Shown here in pieces: positions 62,874-64,000 of a DNA stretch of 64,000 bases. The translations under genes and the position numbers were made by a program. The stretch lies in contig NZ_JAGIOO010000001.1 of NCBI RefSeq assembly GCF_017876755.1, positions 5,937,786-6,001,785 of the forward strand, given 5' to 3'. The notes beneath the pieces are model-generated. The model searched no databases. It saw only the letters and a list, made by a program, of their open reading frames with translations, and was not told the DNA's origin. Each line of letters begins with the position of its first letter. The stretch's first letter is position 1. This stretch comes from Crossiella equi (GTDB lineage: Bacteria; Actinomycetota; Actinomycetes; Mycobacteriales; Pseudonocardiaceae).

Positions 62874-63296
62874 GGGGATTCACCGGCCCGTTCAGTACCC
62901 GCGCGATGTCCTCGTCGGAGTACCCGTAGTCCCTGGCGGCGGCCTTCATCTGCTCCACAGCGGCGTTCAACCGCGCACATACCCCTGTGCGCGGTTGATG
63001 TAGGAGTCTGGCGCGTCCACCAGCTTCCAGTTCAACGCCCTGGACACGTCCTTGCTGACCGGATCGTGGCGAGCCGGTTCCGTGCGCATGGCCGCAGCGC
63101 AGGCGTTAACCTCTCCTGCCAGCCATCGGGCCTGGTCTTGGACGGCCTTGGCGATCCGCAGGACGTTGTCCTTGTTGACCTTGAAACCGGCACCGCCTCC
63201 GGCACCGCCTCCGGCACCGCCTCCGGCACAGCCTCCGGCACCGCCTCCGGCTGCCGGGGGCAGAGCTCCGCCCCCGGTTCCGTTCCCCTCGTGCAC
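62866..63296 (-). pseudogene. ESX-cluster small protein, frameshifted near the 3' end
   Basis: The frame from 63296 encodes a Gly/Ala-rich start (built on a 12-base tandem repeat) and a helical domain (VLRIAKAVQDQARWLAGEVN) ending in SYINRAQGYVRG and a stop at 62967. The following bases in another frame encode LNAAVEQMKAAARDYGYSDE and end at 62866, overlapping the DUF3558 start. The natural protein would join the two after VRG; one base is missing or extra near 62965. Could be a mutation, sequencing error or ribosomal frameshift. Confidence 0.7.
63189..63248. repeat. 12-base tandem repeat, five units
   Basis: GGCACCGCCTCC occurs five times in a row (63189-63248), the fourth copy with one substitution (GGCACAGCCTCC). 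On the minus strand it encodes Gly-Gly-Ala-Gly units in the N-terminus of the frameshifted ESX-cluster gene. Copy number likely varies between strains. Confidence 0.9.
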
Positions 63297-63396
63297 GACT
63301 CATCCCCTCGTACGCGTCCCCGTACAACAGGTCACCGTACAGGGGACCGTGGCAGCCGGTGAATCGTTCCCTCCGATCTGGGGATAGCCGACAACG

Positions 63397-63693
63397 TCAC
63401 ACCATTGGCGGATCCTCCGTCCCCTGAGCGGGCCAGTTCGCGAACGACGCCTGAGCCGCCAGGTAACGAGCGCAGGTGTCGAAGTACAGCTGGACCGCCG
63501 CATGCAGCTCGCCGGCTTTGGCCAGTTCAGCACGGGTAATACAGGTCGGATAGCCGGAACGGATGGCCAGGCGCATGCCAGCCGTGGAGATCAACAGCAC
63601 GGGGACCCTGTCGGTCACCTCCGTGGTGATCACGAACTCGGGTGCAAGAGTGAGGTCGAGATTGATCACGGGCCTGCGGGGTTGGAGCGTCAT
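63397..63693 (-). CDS. ESX-cluster unknown protein
   Basis: 98 residues from the ATG at 63693, which shares its A with the upstream stop (TGATG). Beta-rich first half (VINLDLTLAPEFVITTEVTD, VPVLLISTAGMRLAI) and a helical second half (ELAKAGELHAAVQLYFDTCA). No family recognised. Second of a coupled set on the minus strand. Confidence 0.6.
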   Translation of the reverse strand: MTLQPRRPVINLDLTLAPEFVITTEVTDRVPVLLISTAGMRLAIRSGYPTCITRAELAKAGELHAAVQLYFDTCARYLAAQASFANWPAQGTEDPPMV

Positions 63694-63860
63694 CACGCGA
63701 CCTCGGTGGGAAGTTCCTGGGCCATGGCCGCAACGAGGACGACTCCCTTGTCCGGGTCCGGGCTTTCCTGCGTCAGGTGGTCAACGGGTGCGGCTTTGAC
63801 CACCTGTGTGATGAGGTCGTCGGCGTAGCCCGGTGCGACGGTGGGCGGCGGCAGGATCAT
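63693..63860 (-). CDS. Small acidic protein, 55 residues
   Basis: 55 residues from the ATG at 63860 with AAGGAG upstream. Sequence begins MILPPPTVAPGYADDLITQ and ends ELPTEVA. No family recognised. Start and stop both overlap neighbours (ATGA and TGATG), which strongly supports it as a real co-translated gene despite its size. Confidence 0.6.
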   Translation of the reverse strand: MILPPPTVAPGYADDLITQVVKAAPVDHLTQESPDPDKGVVLVAAMAQELPTEVA

Positions 63861-64000
63861 CGTGGGTTCTCCTTCGATGCGGTGTTGGGTAGTTCTTTGT
63901 GGTCAACCTGCGGTCTCGGGGTGTGTGCCGTTTCGCGACCGCTTGCGGTGACCTGGGTGTCCGACCGGTTCTGGACGGCGCGGCGCGGGTCGGGGTCTAC
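63857..64000 (-). CDS. 3' end of a gene running off the right edge
   Basis: An open minus-strand frame with no stop from the window edge to a TGA at 63859-63857 (47 visible residues, including TPRPQVDHKELPNTASKENP). The four-base overlap with the next start supports it. Hydrophilic, no recognisable domain in the visible part. Confidence 0.4.
   Translation of the reverse strand, partial: VDPDPRRAVQNRSDTQVTASGRETAHTPRPQVDHKELPNTASKENPR

Noticed and set aside
63189-63248. CRISPR-like short repeats
   Set aside because: The units are contiguous 12-base coding repeats with no spacers.

Overview
The window is a high-GC actinobacterial chromosome segment, most likely from the order Pseudonocardiales. 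Evidence for this is the GC-rich codon use, the frequent GTG and TTG starts, and the gene order nudC-uvrD2-whiB7-ABC1 kinase-ThiF/TOMM-like-DUF2342-PDZ/Lon-UPF0182, which I recall from mycobacteria and their relatives. The prfB-ftsE-ftsX-smpB-ssrA block and many type VII secretion (ESX) accessory genes point the same way. I cannot name a genus from the sequence alone.

Layout. 1-2.7 kb: a DUF1023 hydrolase and a small membrane-anchored gene, present as an imperfect tandem duplication whose second copy has lost the hydrolase. 2.5-10.9 kb: an OmpR-type two-component system facing a DUF5666 gene across paired 11-bp-spaced repeats, an EspG-like ESX chaperone, two paralogous neutral zinc metallopeptidases and a DUF2207 protein. 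11-17.8 kb: an M16 peptidase pair, nudC, uvrD2, and whiB7 behind a long leader with its own promoter, leader ORF and terminator/attenuator. 18-31 kb: a NarL-type regulator, ABC1 kinase, ThiF/TOMM-like protein, metalloproteases, a secreted GH5-like hydrolase, a PDZ-Lon protease, PPA1309 and UPF0182 proteins. 31-43.4 kb: initiator tRNA, TetR/P450 pair with two palindromic operators, AraC/TPP-enzyme pair, PadR, prfB, ftsE, ftsX, smpB, an amidohydrolase and a NarL-type two-component system.

43.5-55.2 kb: the tmRNA gene ssrA and an 11.3-kb integrative element inserted at its 3' end. The element carries a large serine recombinase, small regulators, a TraB/FtsK-type DNA translocase, a GntR repressor, and a low-GC cargo block (DUF5753/DUF397 pair and three small unknown genes). 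I saw no recognisable replication initiator. An 11-bp core (GCACCTCCACC) is present at both ends, at 43885-43895 and 55173-55183. Rejoining the chromosome flanks restores an ssrA that ends in CCA and is followed directly by its own terminators.

The main discovery is that rejoining the element ends, as in the excised circle, fuses the recombinase reading frame in frame with a 91-residue helix-turn-helix segment lying at the far end of the element. attP therefore lies inside the integrase gene. Integration cuts off the integrase C-terminal HTH domain and replaces it with about 53 residues read from the antisense strand of ssrA. This looks like an integration-state switch built into the integrase itself.

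55.2-64 kb: decayed ImmA/IrrE-like and N-terminally short DUF6545-like genes, a methyltransferase, then a minus-strand ESX accessory cluster (WXG100-like, YbaB-like, EspG-like, PPE-like and DUF3558 proteins) that runs off the right edge.
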